DNA from: Spongilla lacustris
Taxonomy: Eukaryota; Porifera; Demospongiae; Spongillida; Spongillidae
Assembly (NCBI GenBank): GCA_949361645.1
Contig: OX442426.1
Location: 8,559,226 to 8,623,225, forward strand
Length of the DNA: 64,000 nt
Direction: 5' to 3'
A program made the position numbers and the translations under genes. The notes under the pieces were generated by a model, which had not been told where the DNA came from, did not search any database, and saw only the letters and a program-made list of their open reading frames with translations. Of this stretch, positions 42,130-57,895 are shown one piece after another (within the stretch, counting starts at the first letter, position 1; each line of letters begins with the position of its first letter).

Positions 42130-44020
42130 TTTATTCTTTACTCTCTTGGCTGGAGGGGGGATGGCAGCTACCAATTGTGGCTCAATACTTAGTAAGTGTT
42201 CTTGCACAATGCGCATCAGGTTCTGCATGTGGTTGTGGATTGGAGCAAATGTCAAGCCAAGAATTTTACATGAATTGACTTGGCCCCTGAAAAGGGGGCT
42301 GTTTCTCCTTTGGGGTTATCGCCAACAATTTGGCTAGATATGTGGTGCATCCTTTCCTCACCAGCCAGACAGATTCCTGATGATTTGAGCCACCTGAAAC
42401 ACCAGTGAGTTAGAATTGAGCCTTTGCTGTATGTTGTGACACACCGCCTTAGAAGCCTCAGTGTATTCCAAGGTATGGCAAGCCCAGCCTTAATCGCCGG
42501 CAATACATGTACCTGAACTTTAGTCCATGATGAGTAGGCAGCTGTAGTTTAGCTCTGGTGACATGCACGAATGTCATTGGCAGAAGTGAGTGTATATATT
42601 ATGTAACCTCTGTACAAGTCATTGACATTCACTTAACTGCTTCCCCTGTAGCAAGTTGTATGATGGCTTTGTCAGGACTAGCTGGTAGAGATTACCCTCT
42701 TCAGAAAACTCGCTGCTTACTTCTCCTCCTCAGGTGTAAGTGTTGGTGCACACTCATGCTCTTCATAGTCACCATCCTTAATATCCCTGCTGCAGTCTGT
42801 ATACAGTGCTCCAGAACATCTGACAGCAGCATTATCACACTTGATGATAGTCTGACTAGGGGACCATCCTGGTGACCGTCCTCTGAGCAGCAGGGGATTT
42901 TCCTCTGGGCAGCAGGGGATCATCCTCTGAGCAGCAGGGGACCATCCTCTGAGTAGCAGGGGATCATCCTCGGAGCAGCAGGGGACCATCCTCTGATCAG
43001 CAGGGGACCGTCCTCTGAGCAGCATGGGACTGTCCTCTGAGCGGCAGGGGATCATCCTCTGAGCAGCAGTAGATCATCCTCTGAGCAGCAGGGGATCATC
43101 CTCTGAGCAGCAGAGGATCATCCTCTGGGCAGCATGGGACCATCCTCTGATCAGCAGGGGACCATCCTCTGATCAGCAGGGGACCGTCCTCTGAGCAGCA
43201 TGGGACTGTCCTCTGAGCAGCAGGGGATCATCCTCTGAGCAACAGGGGATCATCCTCTGGGCAGCATGGGACCATCCTCTGAGCAGCAGGGGACCGTCCT
43301 CTGAGCAGCAGGGGGCCATCCTCTGAGCAGCATGGGACCATCCTCTGATCAGCAGGGGACCGTCCTCTGAGCAGCATAGGACTGTCCTCTGAGCAGCAGG
43401 GGATCATCCTCTGAGCAGCAGGAGATCATCCTCTGATCAGCAGGGAACCATCCTCTGAGCAGCAGGGGATCATCCTCTGGGCAGCATGGGACCGTCCTCT
43501 GAGCAGCATGGGATCATCCTCTGATCAGCAGGGAACCATCCTCTGAGCAGCAGGGGATCATCCTCTGGGTAGCATGGGACCATCCTCTGGGCAGCATGGG
43601 ACCATTACTGAGCAACATGGGACCATCTCTGAGCAGCAGAGGACTATCCGTCCTCTGAGCAGCATGGACGGTTCACAGCATCATATGCTGCTATCCACTC
43701 CCGGAGGCATTTGGAGCACACCAGTGTACCACACAGCAGTTCCAGTGGCTGTGAGAGGGTGTTGGAGCACAGTGCACACTTCAGCTCCTTTATTGCCACT
43801 CAAATAGCATCACTATACATTTGTGATGCACTCACTTTGTGATGGCACAGATGGTTCTCTATATACCCAGCTTACATTGCATGCAGAACATCTCAGGGTT
43901 ACATCATCCCCAGATGTGTCAATGTCAAAAGCTATTTTCAGCTCAGCTGAGAATGCTATGCACTCAGAGCTGGTTCTTTTCTTTGCCCTGTACTTCGTTA
44001 GCCTCTGCACACACACTCTG
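42130..44020 (-). pseudogene. Decayed RING-bearing multicopy gene, probably transposon-derived
   Basis: In minus order: an exon ending SGDDVTLRCSACNVSW and YREPSVPSQ with a GTGAGT donor; a second giving KELKCALCSNTLSQPLELLC then GTLVCSKCLREW (RING-like C-x2-C...C-x2-C) that runs into a minisatellite at PCCSED; near 42720-42850 a zinc-finger-like IKCDNAAVRCSGAL and APTLTPEEEK; then from 42500 VQVHVLPAIKAGLAIPWNTL. Stops and frameshifts separate the pieces. The set resembles a multicopy family of non-bilaterian genomes with a RING finger plus large core, possibly RAG1/transposase-related; I cannot name it firmly. Confidence 0.6.
42875..43650. repeat. 22-base minisatellite seeded in the RING-gene coding sequence
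   Basis: About 35 variants of CCTCTGAGCAGCAGGGGATC plus AT. On the minus strand the unit encodes PCCSEDD in one frame, the same as the end of the adjacent RING exon (NRPCCSEDG). It has expanded with several variant families (GGGACCAT, GGGATCAT, GGGACCGT). Confidence 0.93.
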
Positions 44021-44603
44021 CAATGTATGGAAATTGTAATCCATACCTAGGGCAAAACCACAAACGTACGTCGATTATTCATGCAATACGCTCAGCTTGT
44101 TCGTGGTGACAGAAAATGCGTTGCCACTTCAGGTTAGTAAATTCTGGTAGCCGCATGCCTCCTGAGCATCGCTGTAGTACTCATACCTTCCAGTTCAGTC
44201 ACCAAAGGCTACGTCGTCGCATTTAGTAACGCCCTCCTTCTAAATACGTATCGCGTGACCTTGCTAAACGGTATGCGCATGCTATCTATGTGGAATTTCA
44301 ATTGTGCGCATTGACTGGACATGACAGGAAAAGGAATGCAGTGTTTGAGTTCGTTTTCAGTGTTTGATTTGCTAGTTCTGGTGAGTTATGGTTTGCTTTT
44401 AAACATCAGATGTCTATAATGAGCCATCAGTTAAGAAATATATGGTAATACCGTAAATGATCTAATTGTTGACTTAGTTTCCAGCCGCATACAACCGTGC
44501 ATATTGTATTAATTTATCGACGATCGACACACGTGCTGCGCTGTATCGCTTGGCGCCAGCGGGCTTTTCAAATCTTACACATCCGATCCCATAACAACAT
44601 TAT
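44021..44603. other. Intergenic region, no gene seen
   Basis: Between the decayed RING gene and the coiled-coil gene. GC content rises towards 44580-44800. No exon recognised. Confidence 0.55.
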
Positions 44604-47600
44604 ATGGAGGGGCAGCAGGTAAGGAATAAGTAGTACTAGTACGCACTAATTCTTTTAGTAAGCTCAGCAACCATGCCCGCGCATGCCGCCTCCCGCCTTT
44701 TTTTATTCCAGCTGCCGCTTGAAAGTATAGCGGAGGAAACCCCGCCTCGCGTTTCGTGGATAGAGAGCAAGTCCCACATGCTGGACGAGGCATGATACAG
44801 TACACGAGGGCACTGTTTTGACTTCGGTTTTCCTTTTAAGGTTGACCAATTGATGGATCTGATGTCTTCAGAGAAGGACTCTCTGCTGAGCCGAGTAGCA
44901 CACCTAGAGGTAACAACCCTCTGCACGTGCACCTCCACACGTGCACACACATAAAGTTGTACTCACACGCACACACACACACACACATGTACACACACAT
45001 ACACACACATGTACACGCACACACACACATGTACACACACATACACATGTACACACACATACACACATGTACACACTCACACGCACACATGTACACACTC
45101 ACACGCACACACATGAGTGCATTCAACAGGTAGCACATGTACACACACAAATGGTTTACAAGCTTGTGTATTAATGTTTCCAAAGGCTGAGCTCCAGGAG
45201 GAGCGGGAGCAAAGAAGGGTACAGATGGAGCAGGCACAGATGGAGCAGGCACAGTGGCAGTCTGTGAAGCAGCAGCTGAAAGATGAGGTATTCCCGCACA
45301 ATAGTGTGCTTTTTGATTCACAAGAGCCTCCTGGTAAAGGCTGGGGATGAAGCTCACAAGTGGACAAAATTGATAGAGGCTGAGCGGGCATCAATTAGAG
45401 CACTGAAAGAGCAATTGTGTGAATTGGAGGAGCAGCTTGTGAAGAAAGATAAAGTGATTGTAGAGCTTGAGTCATTTGGGTTAGTGGGTTTTTTCCTTTC
45501 CTATGGCATTATTATTTAGCATGAAATGTCAGGCAATGTCAGGTGAAAGATTTGGAATCAAAACTGAAAACTGCATTTATGCAACACAAGAGAATTAAAC
45601 AAAATCTGGAGATTCAAAGTTCAGAAAATATGACAGTATGTGCTTAAGCTGTCTTGTACTGCTGTCCGCTATTCTCCCCTCTCCTCTTAGCTCAAAGCTG
45701 AGCTCATCCATGCACAGGAGCAGCAGAGAACAGTTCAGAGTGAGAAGAAGCACTTGGATGCTCAGTTGCATGAGTGCCAACAGAGGTGCTCTCTGCAAAA
45801 TAACGAGATCCTAGCCCTCAAAGGTCGCCTGACCAACTCAAGGAAGTCTTGTGATAAGCTCCAGGCCCGGTGCTCACAACTGGAGAGAGAGTCACCAAAG
45901 ATTGTGAAAGTGTACACGAGGAGGAGTGATGAAGATAGACTGCTGATGGAGTGCAAGAAAAAGGCTAGCTGCTGTCTGCCTTGAGGCTAGCTGCTGCCTG
46001 CCTTGAGGCTAGCTGCTGTCTGCCTTGAGGCTAGCTGCTGTCTGCCTTGTATATTAAATGCTTGTGATCACAGGATGAGCTACTGGCCTCTAGGGTTAGG
46101 GAGACATCTAATGGGAGACAGGAACAGTCTAATCTATTGGAACAATTAAGGTATGCCCCCACATAAGTATCACCAGTAAATCAATATAAGGTTATGTCTA
46201 TACTTACAGTATGTCATATCTGGTGTAGGGAATACAAGATGTACATATATATATTTTTAATGTGTTGCCATGCCAACTGAACATGTTGGTCTTCACTTAT
46301 TCATTTTTGCTGTTCCAGCAACATGGAGGTAAAGTGGAAGGCGACAGAAGCTGAAAATCTGAGATTGCAATCAGAGTTGCAGGTTAATGAGGTCACATGT
46401 GTAATGGTAGGGCTATGTACTGGGGTGTGGGTACGTCCCTCATGATGAGGGGTGTGGGTACGTCCCTCATGATGAGGGGTGTGGGTACGTCCCTCATGAT
46501 GAGGGGTGTGGGTACGTCCCTCATGATGAGGGGTGTGGGTACGTCCCTCATGATGAGGGGTGTGGGTACGTCCCTCATGATGAGGGGTGTAGGTACATCC
46601 CTCATGATGAGGGGTGTGGGTACATTCCTTACAATGAGGTATATTTTTTAACATTTCAGAGTCTTCAGACTCAAGTAAAGGGACACAACCAACAGATTTG
46701 TCATTATGAGTGCAAGGTAATCTGATATTATGGATTGCTTAGTGGTGGAAGGGAATTGCTTTATTAGGGGAGGGGGATTGCTTAGCGGGGAGGGGGATTG
46801 CTTGGTGGGGAGGGGGATTGCTTGGTGGGGAGGGGGATTGCTTGGTGGGGAGGGGGATTGCTTGGTGGGGAGGGGGATTGCTTGGTGGGGAGGGGAGGGT
46901 GCAGTATCAAAAGGAATTTAAAAGCTATCTCGGCCCGATCCTAGAAGGAGTTGTTTCTAGTACTAATTGTAACTAGGTCCTTTAAGTTGTTGAAAAGCGA
47001 AGAAAAAAAATAGCTGTACTAATTGTACCTTCGGGACATTGGATATAAAGGTACCCCCGGGACATTGGATATAAAGGTATCCCCGGGACATTGGATATAA
47101 AGGTACCCCCGGGACATTGGATATAAAGGTACCCCCGGGACATTGGATATAAAGGTACCCCCGGGACATTGGATATAAAGGTACCCCCACATCTCTCCCA
47201 GTATCATCTGTTGTGTCATTTAAGGAAAAGGAATATGACCAAATGAAGGGAGAGATGGAGAGAAAGCTTCAATGTCTGGACAAGGAACTATCAGCTGCTA
47301 GGTGAGGGTTTGGGGGTGGGCTAAGGAGAGAATGGGGACTAGGCTATATTGACCCTACTGTACAGATCTGAGGTGATGGGGATGCAGAAGGCACTCACTG
47401 CCTTGGAGCACAGGTATGCAGAGGAGAGGAGTGCCCACCAGCTGGAGCAGAGGGGTGTCCAGACCCTCCTGAAGGTGCGTAGGCTTGGGTACTGCTGTAG
47501 TGCATAGGCCTCGCCTGGGTACTGTGTACTGCATAGGCCTGGGTACTGGTGTACTGCATAGGCCTGGGTACTGGTGTACTGCATAGGCCTGGGAACTAGT

Positions 47601-48264
47601 GTACTGCATAGGCCTGGGAACTAGTGCACTGCATAGGCCTGGGAACTGGTATACTGCATGGGCCTGGGTACTGGTGTACTGCATAGGCCTGGTTACTGGT
47701 GTACTGCATAGGCCTGGGAACTGGTGTACTGCATAGGCCTGGGAACTAGTGTACTGCATAGGCCTGGTTACTGGTGTACTGCATAGGCCTGGGTACTGGT
47801 GTACTGCATAGGCCTGGGTAGTGGTGTACTGCATAGGCCTGGGTACTGGTGTACTGCGTAGGCCTGGGCACTACTGCTGCACTCATAGGAAAGCAAGGAT
47901 GTCATCAAGTGGCTAAATTCTCAACTGGAGAGGGAGAGACAGGAACACACCTCGGCCATTGAGCTGATGGCTCACCAGTGGCAAGAAGAGATGAGGAAAG
48001 CTGTTGATGATTATGGGCGAATGAAGGTAAGCAGGGGTGGGTAAGGGGTGGGGGAGTGGTAATGTGCTCAAGATGGACAATGTTGAAGGCGTGGTTGGAC
48101 AGTCATGGCTAGGTGTGGTCATACAGAGCTAAAATATGAATAGGTTGATGTAGCCAGCACTACATTACCATGCCAACACCTCTGTGTAGGAGGCTGGTGC
48201 CAGGAGATGTGCGCAGCTGGCCAAAGATCTCTGGGAGCTCAAGTCTAAACTGGATGACACTTAA
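44604..48264 (+). CDS. Coiled-coil protein of unknown function, 13 exons
   Basis: Exons: 44604-44618 (uncertain), 44841-44909, 45186-45287, 45340-45483, 45543-45635, 45691-45963, 46074-46150, 46319-46382, 46660-46716, 47225-47301, 47366-47474, 47889-48026, 48190-48264; in frame, 430 residues. Almost the whole product is heptad-rich helix: MDLMSSEKDSLLSRVAHLE, IRALKEQLCELEEQLVKKDK, EILALKGRLTNSRKSCDKL, EYDQMKGEMERKLQCLDKEL, WQEEMRKAVDDYGRMKEAG, ending LWELKSKLDDT. No catalytic motif, signal or membrane segment. Possibly a centrosomal or ciliary coiled-coil protein (CCDC150-like proteins have this look), but I do not recognise it. Exon 6 has no GT donor and seems to use GC (AAG|GCTAGC). The first exon encodes only M-E-G-Q-Q and rests on one ATG with a GTAAGG donor. 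Introns 6, 8, 9 and 11 hold separate minisatellites. Confidence 0.8.
44960..45120. repeat. (CA)n / CACATGTACA repeat, coiled-coil gene intron 2
   Basis: CA-rich array with ATGTACACACACATACAC modules soon after the exon 2 donor. Confidence 0.9.
45961..46048. repeat. 22-base repeat starting on a splice donor, coiled-coil gene intron 6
   Basis: Four copies of GAGGCTAGCTGCTGTCTGCC plus TT. The first copy begins with the last three bases of exon 6 (AAG in place of GAG) and its presumed GC donor. Confidence 0.92.
46424..46628. repeat. 30-base minisatellite, coiled-coil gene intron 8
   Basis: About seven copies of GGGTGTGGGTACGTCCCTCA plus TGATGAG, immediately upstream of exon 9. Confidence 0.93.
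46738..46898. repeat. 20-base G-rich minisatellite, coiled-coil gene intron 9
   Basis: About seven copies of GGATTGCTTGGTGGGGAGGG, first of two arrays in this intron. Four G runs per two units could form a quadruplex in the RNA. Confidence 0.92.
47030..47190. repeat. 26-base minisatellite, coiled-coil gene intron 9
   Basis: Six copies of GGGACATTGGATATAAAGGT plus ACCCCC, the second array in intron 9. Confidence 0.94.
47488..47870. repeat. 25-base minisatellite, coiled-coil gene intron 11
   Basis: About 15 copies of GTACTGCATAGGCCTGGGTA plus CTGGT. It follows the exon 11 donor (AAG|GTGCGTAGGC), whose TAGGC/TTGGGTACTG continuation is the first degenerate unit. Confidence 0.93.
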
Positions 48265-48359
48265 ATTTATTGTTTGTAACATGTATGTGTGTATGTGCAT
48301 GTGTGTGGTGGTACATACTTAGTAGACATTCTGATTTCTCATCTTCAGGGTGCATGTAC

Positions 48360-48480
48360 CCACCCCACCCCCACCATGGGATACATGTGCCCCACCCCCA
48401 CCATGGGATACATGTGCCCCACCCCCACCATGGGATGCATGTGCCCCACCCCCACCATGGGATACATGTATCCCACACCT
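48360..48480. repeat. 28-29-base minisatellite 3' of the coiled-coil gene
   Basis: Four copies of CCCCACCCCCACCATGGGAT plus ACATGTG, in the region downstream of the stop. Confidence 0.9.
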
Positions 48481-48552
48481 CCATTGAAATCAGGATATCC
48501 ATAGTCAGTAATCTAAGGATATTCATAGGGTTATCATCCTCTGGCTTCATTC

Positions 48553-49078
48553 AGTTGTGTACCAGTGTACCAGTATACCAGTGTACCAGTGTACCAGTGT
48601 ACCAGTGTACCAGTATACCAGTATACCAGTGTACCAGTGTACCAGTGTACCAGTATACCAGTGTACCAGTGTACCAGTGTACCAGTGTACCAGTGTACCA
48701 GTGTACCAGTGTACCAGTATACCAGTATACCAGTGTACCAGTGTACCAGTATACCAGTATACCAGTGTACCAGTGTACCAGTGTACCAGTGTACCAGTGT
48801 ACCAGTGTACCAGTGTACCAGTGTACCAGTATACCAGTATACCAGTGTACCAGTGTACCAGTATACCAGTATACCAGTGTACCAGTGTACCAGTGTACCA
48901 GTGTACCAGTATACCAGTGTACCAGTGTACCAGTGTACCAGTGTACCAGTGTACCAGTGTACCAGTGTACCAGTGTACCAGTGTACCAGTGTACCAGTAT
49001 ACCAGTGTACCAGTGTACCAGTGTACCAGTGTACCAGTATACCAGTGTACCAGTGTACCAGTGTACCAGTGTACCAGC
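48553..49078. repeat. 10-base minisatellite (GTGTACCAGT / GTATACCAGT)
   Basis: About 52 tandem decamers with one variable base (G or A). No stop codon appears in any of the six frames, so the ORFs seen here on both strands are artefacts. The period equals one turn of B-DNA. Order of G and A units shows repeated blocks, a sign of block duplication. Confidence 0.97.
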
Positions 49079-49289
49079 AGATACTTTTGAGATAGTAATA
49101 ATATGATATGGACAAACACTTACACTTGGGACAGATTGAAGTGTGTACCTGAGCTAACAACTACAGCTCTCTGGCAGGTGATTGAAGAGTGATAGTTTGG
49201 CAGTGGGTTGTCGTGTAGAATTACATGCAAGAGTCCTCACTGTTCAATGAGTGTGCTCTATCTTGGATACAGAGGGGAGTACCCTGTCA

Positions 49290-53062
<3,773 letters not shown>

Positions 53063-55136
53063 GGTGCCGTTTGCAGTATTATGCTGAACTCCTCAAAAAA
53101 TTTGCAAACTTATAAACTTCAATTTAATGTTAATAAATCACTACGCAAGCGCACAACAAGCCCCTCCCACTTGACATTGTTAGAGATTTAAAAAATAAAT
53201 ACTGAAATGTACAGCCTCATAATAATTAATTTTTGCATGCATGTCGGATGAATAAAAACGGTACGAGCTGCACCATTTATCGTAACCTACGGCCTGGAGG
53301 AAGTCAACTACCAGTCTTGGTGCCCAGATGACGCAAACATTAAATAGTTAATTCAATACTTTGGTGACATTTATTGTATGCCAAAATTTACTGTATACGG
53401 TTTAAACTTCAATATGACTGCAGCGAAAAGTAACTTTTGTGGATGAAATTGATTAGCTTAGCAAGTAAAAAATCATATTGCACATACAATTGTACAATAA
53501 TAACATGCATTGTAAAACAGCTTGGTGCCCCTAAAATTCAGAATCTTAGCTGATTAGTTTTTAAATGAGACTACTGGAAATGGAAAGGCCAAGTGTACAT
53601 CATAAAAGGAATTCTGCTTTTAACAACTGACGTATTTTTTTAAATCAGAGATGGCTGAGCTATTTAATCAACAGGCAAAAGATTTAAAAAATGTCCATCT
53701 ATATCAGGGAGTGAAATAGCTTGACATTGCATATCCATGCAATGAAGCATAACATTTCAGGACCAACTCGGCATGATATCTCAGTTCCGTCATTCTTCAA
53801 ATAGGTTAATGGTAAACATTGGATACCCTGTGTAAGCAAGTTACATGTATGACAATCGCACTTCCCCTTGCCGTGTCATCCCGGGAAGGATCAAATCATT
53901 AGCGGCCATATCGTTTTGGCCCAAAATGTGTGCGTTATTTAGAATTTGTGTTGACGTTAATCCAGTTCAGTGACAGACTAGCGGTGGCTTTTTTTTTTTT
54001 TAAAGCTATCAAGACTCTGCCGTAGGCGTACATGGGTCTGGGCACCAGCCACCAATTAGCTGTGTACACGTGACACTGTGACAGTGAGTTTTCAAATCGT
54101 GTGTTATCGTGATTGTGTATGTGTGTGTGTGTGTATTTGACATGTCTAGATCAAGAATGGAGCCAATAGCTATCGGATGACATCTTCAATTAGGTGATGG
54201 CTGGCGCATTATCGTTGTTCTAGCTCTATTGTCTGCGAGCGCTGTGGAACAGTACTTTCACATAAGAGGTATTGTATATAGGTTTGACTTAAAAGTTCTG
54301 GGCGTAATAGGCCTAAAAGTAGCCGCGTTAGCATTAAGTTGATTCAGAAGCAACTGAACGGGCTTAACAAACACCGATAGGTTGTAGCCCTTGGCATTGG
54401 CGTTACTTAACGTATACATACGTACAGGCAAGCACGTTTTCATTTGATAATGGTTGTGGGCGTATGGTCCTGGGTGGCGGGTTTGTGCTCCTTTCCCTAT
54501 TAAAAGAGGCAATGAAAGGATTCGTAAAAAAAACAACCCTTTTAAAAAGGTTGTTTGGAAGAAATGGGCTGAGATTGAGTAGTAAAACTGAGTACAGCCA
54601 ACGTTCAGAACCTTTGGTATAGTCTGCAAGTTTGGGGCTATGCAGAGCTATGTTGGTCCCGCTAATGAAACTGTGCAATCCAGATTTCAACAGCTTGAAG
54701 ACTTGATATTAGTTACTGCTGTCTTGGCTTCATGTCACAGCTCATGTGGTCCAAAGATGATGAAAGTTGCTAATTGGTGTTAACAAGGTCCGTTTCAAAT
54801 CCCAGATATGTAGTATGGCAGCCCAATGTTGTGTTAAGCTAAATATAGCTTGCACGTCACACAGCAGGTATGGGTTAAGTTTGTACACGGCACAGTTACT
54901 ATGGCGCACACGAGAAGGGCAAGATAGTCATAGCAGAATAATAACATGTCATCTTTAGGTGCTCACACAACACCGCGTACATCATTCAGGCTTCACAAGG
55001 TCTGGGGCATGGGTAGGGCAGGGCACTTTATCTTGCTCCAACTTGTACCCCAAACACTGGCATGAATTGAGCAAAAACTTTATATACAATACACAGTGGC
55101 ATTTCCAATGCTTTTATACCATCTCTGGCCTGCCTC
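53063..55136. other. AT-rich gene-poor region, nothing firm
   Basis: No conserved exon seen. A small hairpin (AACAACCCTTTTAAAAAGGTTGTT) lies near 54530-54555. The receptor promoter should be in its left part. Confidence 0.5.
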
Positions 55137-55145
55137 TGTGTGTGT

Positions 55146-55241
<96 letters not shown>

Positions 55242-55270
55242 ACGTGTGTGTGTGTGTGTGTGCACGTGTG
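55137..55270. repeat. (GT)n microsatellite
   Basis: About 60 GT units interrupted by single A or CAC changes. Confidence 0.97.
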
Positions 55271-55439
55271 TGTGGAATGTTGCATTCATTAAACTGAATT
55301 ATTGTCACAGCTGCATTTCTAGGGCTTCCTTGGGTGTTAAAGAATGGGGGGATCAAGTATTTATGTATATGATTGGCCTGGCAGGTGTGAAGCTTGAATT
55401 GTCATTGTACTTATTCATAATGGGGCAGTTAGTAAGCTT

Positions 55440-55525
55440 CCTAGGGTAGGCCACACCCCTTGGTTAGACCACACCCCTAGGGTAGGCCACACCCCTTGGT
55501 TAGACCACACCCCTAGGTTAGACCA
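55440..55525. repeat. Short tandem repeat (CCACACCCCTTGGTTAGA / CCACACCCCTAGGGTAGG)
   Basis: Four to five alternating copies of two related 18-base units. Confidence 0.9.
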
Positions 55526-56154
55526 CATACCACTACACTCATGTAAAAGTACAGCGACACTCATTCACAAGTCACCCTGTGATCATACAATGTGGGCTGG
55601 GCAGGCAGGGAGGTGACTATTGATATATACACTCACATTCACATGTGCTCTGCATATTGTAGGCAGACAGCAGCTTGTTACTAGCTACATGGTGGTCGTC
55701 ATGACAACCATATCTGACACTCATTCATGCTTTCCTTGCCCTTCTGTATGTAAGGTTAGGAGCCAAGATGACTGCATTACTATCCACCTCTAGCTTTTCA
55801 CAACATGCCTTCTGTTTTGAATCAAGGAATGTTTCGCCTGTCATCATATCAGTTGATTAGTGCTGTTGGTCGTGGTGGGAAGAGGTGGTGGGATCGTTTC
55901 CCCTCTGCTTGCACCAAACGTTTGCGTACAAAGATGGAGAATCAACAACAAACTGGCTCACATGGCAAGAGACCATTTTGGAGGTAGGCAGAATAACTAA
56001 ATTTTTGCTCTGGTTATAACATACATATTATTGATTTAGTGACACTCTCCTTCAAGATTCTGGTGCAATAGGCCGCAGTGGTATTGCAAAAAAGAGCAAT
56101 CAAAGTATTTAGTCAATATAAAATATGGAAGTTGTGAAAAAGACCAAGTTTCAT
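55526..56154. other. Unassigned region with a 60-codon plus-strand ORF
   Basis: An ORF at 55805-55987 starting MPSVLNQGMFRLSSYQL lies behind an AAG|GTTAGG-like junction. It has no recognisable domain; I do not call it a gene. Confidence 0.4.
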
Positions 56155-57060
56155 AAGCAACATGCACAAGACATGTCCTCATGATAGTCTGTGTCTTGCC
56201 ATCCTAGGGGTTAAGCTACCCAAAGCTACTTTATTTGATCACACCATCCAGAATGGCTTTCACTTCACAATACTCGAAGAAAACATCCTTAAACTTAGCG
56301 AGATACAATCTAATATTCCTGGCAAGAAACTCTTCCTCCCCAATACTCCTTGTAACCAGTACATCACATGCAAAGTCGTTCAATGCAAAGTTGCTTCCAA
56401 ATCCAGACACAAAGAAATTTGCCAACTTTTCAGTTGGAAGCTTTTAAATAGTCATTGACAGGGCCCATAAGATAATTTGCGGCAGACCAGTCTGAACTTA
56501 TGAAAATCACTGTCATAAAGCCTTCACGATAGCACTCTTGTAGAAAGAGAGCTACATTAGGACCCTCCTTACTCTGGAACAAGAGCTAAATAGATACAAC
56601 TTGTTGTGAATGGACTGTGTATGGCATTCGTTATTCAAATAGCATACCTGGGCATCATCCAAAACAAGCACACAGGGTGCACCAGTCTCTTCTTTCAGCC
56701 TTCGGAGTACACTTGAGTGTGTCATCATGGACAGTGCACTCTGCTAATATGCCCCTGTTAATGGCATCACCAATACCAAAGCTTCATGAATTGAGTGTAA
56801 AAATGGTCCATCTCCACCCTCTTAAGGGATAGCACGGAATCATGTCTTTGGTGATACGTTCATTGAGCACCTTTTGCACAAGGGTCGTTTTGCCACTCCC
56901 TATGTAAAATTAGTACATTTGTTTGTCCATCAACTAACGTAACGTACCTGGGGCACCTTCAATCAGGACCAAGGAGCTGTCCTTTGAGAACACCAAAGAA
57001 TGCATCATGTCAATTTGAGCTTTTGAACAAAGCTCAGGATATTCGAGATGTTTGACAGGA
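56155..57060 (-). pseudogene. P-loop NTPase fragment, copy A of a tandem duplication
   Basis: Minus-strand pieces: DMMHSLVFSKDSSLVLIEGA spliced to PGSGKTTLVQKVLNERITKD (Walker A), then frames broken by small deletions relative to copy B, then VLVLDDAQ (Walker B region), and a last exon LANFFVSGFGSNFALNDFAC ... EVKAILDGVIK with a stop. The organisation is that of STAND/NACHT-like signalling ATPases, but effector and sensor parts are missing. A two-base deletion in the FMKSF region and another near VLQRL mark it as inactive. Confidence 0.75.
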
Positions 57061-57895
57061 TAAGCAACACGCACAAGATGTATGTATTTTTGCTTTGTCT
57101 TGCCATCCTAGGGGTTAAGCAACCCAAAGCTACTTTATTTGATCACATCATCCAGAATGGCTTTCACTTCACATCCTTAAAATTAGCGAGATACAATCTA
57201 ATATTCCTGGCAAGAAACTCTTCCTCCCCAATACTTCCTGTAACCAGTACATCACATGCAAAGTCGTTCAGCGCAAAGTTGCTTCCAAATCCAGACACAA
57301 AGAAATTTGCCAACTTTTCACTGATCAATTGACAGTTAAATAAGTCCTATTAGTAGTAATAAGTAGGTAAGAGCTACATCACGACCTTCCTTACTCTGGA
57401 GCAAACACTAAATACATACAACTTGTTGTGAATGGACTGTGTAAGACATTCTAATAGCATACCTGGGCATCGTCCAAAACAAGCACACATGGTGCACCAG
57501 TCTCTTCTTTCAGCCTTTGGAGTACACTTATGAGTGTGTCACCTTCGACAGTGCACTCTGCTAATATGCCACTGGTAATGGCATCACCAATACCAAAGCT
57601 TTTCATGAATTGAGTGTAAAAATGGTCCATCTCCACCCTCTTAAGGGATAGCACGGAACCTTGTCTTTGGTGATACGCTCATTGAGCACCTTTTGCACAA
57701 GGGTCGTTTTGCCACTCCCTATGTAAAATTAGTACATCAGTTTGTCCATCAACTAACGTAATGTACCTGGGGCACCTTCAATCAGGACCAAGGAGCTGTC
57801 CTTTGAGAACACCAAAGAATGCATCATGTCAATTTGAGCTTTTGGGCCAAGCTCAGGATATTCCAGGTGTTCGACGGGAATAGTTTACTGAACAG
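57061..57895 (-). pseudogene. P-loop NTPase fragment, copy B of a tandem duplication
   Basis: Same exon series as copy A, offset by about 905 bases: EHLEYPELGPKAQIDMMHSL, EGAP|GSGKTTLVQKVLNERI, then in another frame VEMDHFYTQFMKSFGIGDAI and LKEETGAPCVLVLDDAQ. The switch of frame between NERITKD and VLSLKRVEMD is shared with copy A, so the parent was probably already broken or an unseen intron exists. The final exon lacks the first bases present in copy A. Confidence 0.72.

Noticed and set aside
48534..49160. Five long ORFs on both strands over the decamer array
   Set aside because: A 10-base unit lacking stops opens all frames; the products are mutual frame shifts of one repeat.
54258..54629. 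123-codon minus ORF in the gene-poor region
   Set aside because: Starts at TTG, no domain, no splice context, AT-rich; chance ORF is likely.
55805..55987. 60-codon plus ORF MPSVLNQGMFRLSS
   Set aside because: Too short and without family resemblance or splice support to call a gene.
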